A stretch of 64,000 bases of DNA from Polaribacter sp. NJDZ03 (lineage in GTDB: Bacteria > Bacteroidota > Bacteroidia > Flavobacteriales > Flavobacteriaceae): assembly GCF_019263805.1 (NCBI RefSeq), contig NZ_CP079195.1, positions 3,335,001 through 3,399,000 of the forward strand. The letters are read 5' to 3'. Numbering within the stretch: position 1 is the first letter of the stretch; every line of letters starts with the position of its first letter. Both the position numbers and the translations under genes were made by a program. Below the pieces are notes generated by a model, which worked only from the letters and a program-made list of their open reading frames with translations, had not been told where the DNA came from and searched no databases. This document shows positions 61,556 through 64,000 of this stretch, piece after piece.

Positions 61556-61590
61556 AAAAAAAAAATCCGCAGCAAAAAACCGCGGATTAA
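61556..61590 (-). terminator. Terminator after the PfkB-family kinase
   Basis: On the minus strand AATCCGC-loop-GCGGATT is followed by a run of at least eight T. It separates the kinase from the PurF-like gene, so they are mainly transcribed apart. Confidence 0.8.
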
Positions 61591-61592
61591 AA

Positions 61593-62519
61593 TTAAGATA
61601 TTTTTATATCAAATTGTGTTAAATCTTTAAAAGCTTGTAATCGCTTTTTAACGTCTTCTTTTGTAAGGTTTTGCATGCGCTCTGTACCAAATTTCTCTAC
61701 ACAGAAAGATGCTAGGTTGGAACCGTAGATAATTGCATTTTTCATGTTGTTAAAAGAAATATCTTCTGTTTTTGCTAAATAACCACAAAAACCACCCGCA
61801 AATGTATCTCCAGCTCCAGTAGGATCGAAAACTTCTGCTAAAGGTAATGCAGGCGCATAAAACATATCTCCTTCATTAAATAACAAAGCACCATGTTCTC
61901 CTTTTTTAATCACTACATATTTAGGACCCATTTCATGAATCTTTTTAGCCGCATTTACCAAAGAATATTCTCCGGATAACTGACGTGCTTCTTCATCATT
62001 AATAGTTACTACATCTACTCTTTTTAAAACAGTATGTAAATCATCTAAAGCAATGTCCATCCAAAAATTCATAGTATCTAAAACTACTAATTTTGGTCTT
62101 TCTGTCATTTGATCTAATACAGATGCCTGTGTTAACGGGTGTAAATTACCTAACATTACAATGCCAGCATCTTTAAAGTTTTCTGGTACAACAGGTGTAA
62201 AAGTCTCTAACACGTTTAATTCTGTAATTAAAGTATCTCTAGAGTTCATATCATTATGATATTTACCACTCCAGAAAAAAGTTTTACCTTCTTTATCTAC
62301 CTCAATTCCATCGGTATTAATTCCTTTATCATTCATCATTTCTAAGTAGGATGCAGGAAAATCTCCACCAACTACAGAAACAACGCCTGTTTTTACTCCA
62401 AATTGACTTGCAGCTAAACCTACATAGGTTCCAGATCCACCTAATATTTTGTCAGTTTTCCCAAAAGGGGTTTCAATTGCATCAAAAGCTACTGTACCAA
62501 CTGCTAATAATTTACTCAT
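61593..62519 (-). CDS. PfkB-family sugar or nucleoside kinase
   Basis: 308 residues of the ribokinase fold. N-terminal GTVAFDAIETPFGKTDKILGGSGTYVGLAASQFG and the C-terminal anion-hole motif FDPTGAGDTFAGGFCGYLA with the catalytic aspartate D in GAGDTF. Substrate not readable. The neighbouring PurF-like gene suggests purine nucleoside or ribose metabolism. Confidence 0.92.
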   Translation of the reverse strand: MSKLLAVGTVAFDAIETPFGKTDKILGGSGTYVGLAASQFGVKTGVVSVVGGDFPASYLEMMNDKGINTDGIEVDKEGKTFFWSGKYHNDMNSRDTLITELNVLETFTPVVPENFKDAGIVMLGNLHPLTQASVLDQMTERPKLVVLDTMNFWMDIALDDLHTVLKRVDVVTINDEEARQLSGEYSLVNAAKKIHEMGPKYVVIKKGEHGALLFNEGDMFYAPALPLAEVFDPTGAGDTFAGGFCGYLAKTEDISFNNMKNAIIYGSNLASFCVEKFGTERMQNLTKEDVKKRLQAFKDLTQFDIKIS

Positions 62520-62536
62520 TTCTTAGATTTTATACG

Positions 62537-62580
62537 TAATTTTGCATTTTATAAAATGCTTTTTAAAAAGTGCAAAAATA
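62537..62580. promoter_or_regulatory. Divergent promoters and a palindrome between the kinase and sufE
   Basis: A plus-strand TAATTTTG box (62537-62544) and a minus-strand TATTTTTG box (62580-62573) flank a perfect 16-base palindrome, GCATTTTATAAAATGC (62544-62559). The layout suits one operator serving both directions. Confidence 0.5.
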
Positions 62581-62590
62581 AGTTTTAAAA

Positions 62591-63016
62591 ATGACTATCA
62601 AAGAAATACAAGAAGAAATTATTGATGAGTTTTCTATGTTTGATGATTGGATGGAACGCTATGAGTACATTATAGAGTTAGGGAAATCGTTGCCAATTAT
62701 AGAGGAAGCAAATAAGTTAGATGAAAATTTAATAAAAGGTTGTCAGTCTAAAGTTTGGTTATTTTCTGAATTACAGGGAGATATTATTAAGTTTTCTGCG
62801 GATAGTGATGCTATCTTAACCAAAGGTATTGTGGCATTGTTATTGAGGGTTTATTCAAATCAAAAACCAGTAGATATTTTAGGTGCCTCTACAGATTTTA
62901 TTGATGAAATAGGTTTAAAAGAGCATTTATCGCCAACCAGAGCAAATGGGTTAGTTTCTATGGTAAAGTACATAAAAATGTATGCCATTGCGCAACAAAC
63001 TAAATTAGCAAATTAA
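62591..63016 (+). CDS. sufE: Cysteine desulfuration protein SufE
   Basis: 141 residues. Accepts sulphur from SufS on the conserved C51 (IKGCQSKVW) and passes it to the SufBCD scaffold. The family segments WMERYEYIIELGKSLP and HLSPTRANGLVSMVKYIK are present. Start of a SUF block with the DUF59 and DUF2480 genes; sufBCDS are not in the window. Confidence 0.95.
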   Translation: MTIKEIQEEIIDEFSMFDDWMERYEYIIELGKSLPIIEEANKLDENLIKGCQSKVWLFSELQGDIIKFSADSDAILTKGIVALLLRVYSNQKPVDILGASTDFIDEIGLKEHLSPTRANGLVSMVKYIKMYAIAQQTKLAN

Positions 63017-63054
63017 AATACAATTGGTTAAAACTAATTGTTAAATGAAATATA

Positions 63055-63375
63055 ATGACAGATAAAGAGTTAGAAGTAATAGGAGATAAAATTGTAAATG
63101 TTTTAAAAACAATCTACGATCCAGAAATACCAGTAGATATTTACGAATTAGGTTTAATTTATGACGTTTTTGTATCTGAAGATAATAATGCAAAAATATT
63201 AATGACATTAACCTCACCTAATTGTCCGGTAGCAGAAAGTTTGCCAGTTGAGATTGAAGATAAAGTAAAAACTTTAGAAGAAATTGCAAACTGTGAAGTA
63301 GAAATTACTTTCGATCCTACTTGGACACAAGATATGATGAGTGAAGAAGCAAAATTAGAATTAGGAATGCTGTAA
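63055..63375 (+). CDS. DUF59/MIP18 family SUF-associated protein (SufT-like)
   Basis: 106 residues, a single DUF59 domain: DPEIPVDIYELGLIYDV and LTSPNCPVAESLP with the conserved C57. Members assist iron-sulphur cluster maturation or transfer. Second gene of the SUF block, 38 bases after sufE. Confidence 0.93.
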   Translation: MTDKELEVIGDKIVNVLKTIYDPEIPVDIYELGLIYDVFVSEDNNAKILMTLTSPNCPVAESLPVEIEDKVKTLEEIANCEVEITFDPTWTQDMMSEEAKLELGML

Positions 63376-63480
63376 AACAGTTCTCTGTTATTAGTACCAA
63401 TTTTAGAATAAAACAACCAATGTCATTTCTAAATGAGCTTTTTTAAGCGATTGAGAAATCTCAACTTTGAAACTTTAAAA

Positions 63481-63990
63481 ATGCAAGAAGAAATTATAAA
63501 TAGAGTTACAAATAGTAAACTTAAAACCTTTGATTTAGAAGAAATCTATCCGGAAGGGAAAAGAGTTGAATTTGATGTGAAAGATTGGTTGTTTCAAGAG
63601 TTAATCTTAAAAGAAAAAGACTTTAGAGAATCTGTACAAAACCATGATTGGTCTCAGTACAAAAATACTTTTGTAGCTATTTCTTGTTCTGTAGATGCAA
63701 TAATTCCTTCTTGGGCTTTTATGTTAGTTGCATCAGAATTAATTCCGTTTGCAAATAAAGTGGTTATTGGTAATTTAGAATTGCTAGAAACTGTACTTTA
63801 TCAAGAATTAATTGGTTTTTTAGATTTTAAAGAATTTATAGATGCACCTGTTATTATAAAAGGGTGCGCAAATAAACCAATCCCTAATTCTGCGTATGTC
63901 TTTTTAATAGAAAAATTACAACCAGTAGCAAGGTCTATCATGTTTGGAGAAGCTTGCTCTACAGTGCCTTTATATAAAACTAAAAGATAA
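63481..63990 (+). CDS. DUF2480 family protein
   Basis: 169 residues from ATG 63481 (MQEEIINRVTNSKLKTFDLEE); a frame opening at 63433 adds 16 residues without support. DUF2480 occurs after the SUF genes in Bacteroidota and has unknown function. Two cysteines near the C-terminus (GCANKP, EACSTVPLYK) and SCSVDAIIPSWAFML are conserved-looking features. The last gene of the SUF block; the window ends 10 bases after it. Confidence 0.88.
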   Translation: MQEEIINRVTNSKLKTFDLEEIYPEGKRVEFDVKDWLFQELILKEKDFRESVQNHDWSQYKNTFVAISCSVDAIIPSWAFMLVASELIPFANKVVIGNLELLETVLYQELIGFLDFKEFIDAPVIIKGCANKPIPNSAYVFLIEKLQPVARSIMFGEACSTVPLYKTKR

Positions 63991-64000
63991 TTTTACTTTA

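Overview
The window is a stretch of chromosome from a Flavobacteriaceae member of the Bacteroidota, probably close to Polaribacter or Tenacibaculum. This rests on several things seen directly: high AT content, many promoters of the Bacteroidota type (TTG, 19-21 bases, then TAnnTTTG), a Bacteroidota-type Rho with a long low-complexity insert, and families largely confined to this phylum (DUF4293, DUF1599, DUF2480, BT_3928-like DoxX protein, large PurF-like glutamine amidotransferase, YwqK/MORN protein). The genus is inference. Almost everything is ordinary core genome; the accessory parts are a nested insertion sequence, interspersed intergenic repeats, a decayed gene-free block and one cassette-like gene.

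Layout. 1-1130: 5'-truncated prenyltransferase and tRNA-Met. 1131-1846: gene-free, probably decayed. 1847-7640: a small sorting-signal protein, riboflavin synthase, pdxA, then the fatty-acid start block (YceD, rpmF, fabH, accB, accC). 7661-9699: an Lrp regulator and a kinase-less signalling trio (receiver, HPt, LytTR regulator). 9711-12586: an ISL3-type IS that carries a second, apparently identical copy of itself inserted inside it. Both insertions have 8-base target duplications. 12687-12872: tRNA-Phe with a textbook promoter. 12925-20594: coaX and an envelope operon (outer-membrane protein, TPR protein, LptC, CNNM/CorC protein, PpiD-like chaperone). 20863-30452: rho, DUF4293, a NarL/TPR-kinase pair with a duplicated-domain lipoprotein between them, truA and an ABC exporter. 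30476-40679: c-di-AMP cyclase, folP, a LOG protein, a DoxX-thioredoxin fusion, a probable fluoride antiporter of the CLC family, aroA, queA and two small enzymes. 41042-51029: rlmN, LURP-like, MORN protein, second prenyltransferase, TonB receptor, GH3 enzyme, DUF2797, gamma carbonic anhydrase. 51209-54018: two Spy/CpxP-like secreted proteins and an MscS channel. 54389-63990: Dus, a cassette-like esterase-TPR gene, a large zinc metalloprotease, PurF-like amidotransferase, PfkB kinase and a SUF iron-sulphur block (sufE, DUF59, DUF2480).

The most interesting unexplained signal is regulatory. Direct repeats TTTAAC-N5-TTTAA(C/G), 11 bases apart, lie at exactly the same distance (76 and 87 bases) upstream of both Spy-like genes. 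The second of these sites also abuts the MscS gene. Two more clusters of the same repeat lie upstream of the zinc metalloprotease. This is the layout of an OmpR/CpxR-type operator and suggests a local envelope-stress regulon. Other points of note are the self-nested IS, the CLC-F signature in a protein that would normally be named a chloride channel, the cassette-like unit around the esterase, operator-like palindromes before the NarL regulator, and several families of interspersed intergenic repeats.
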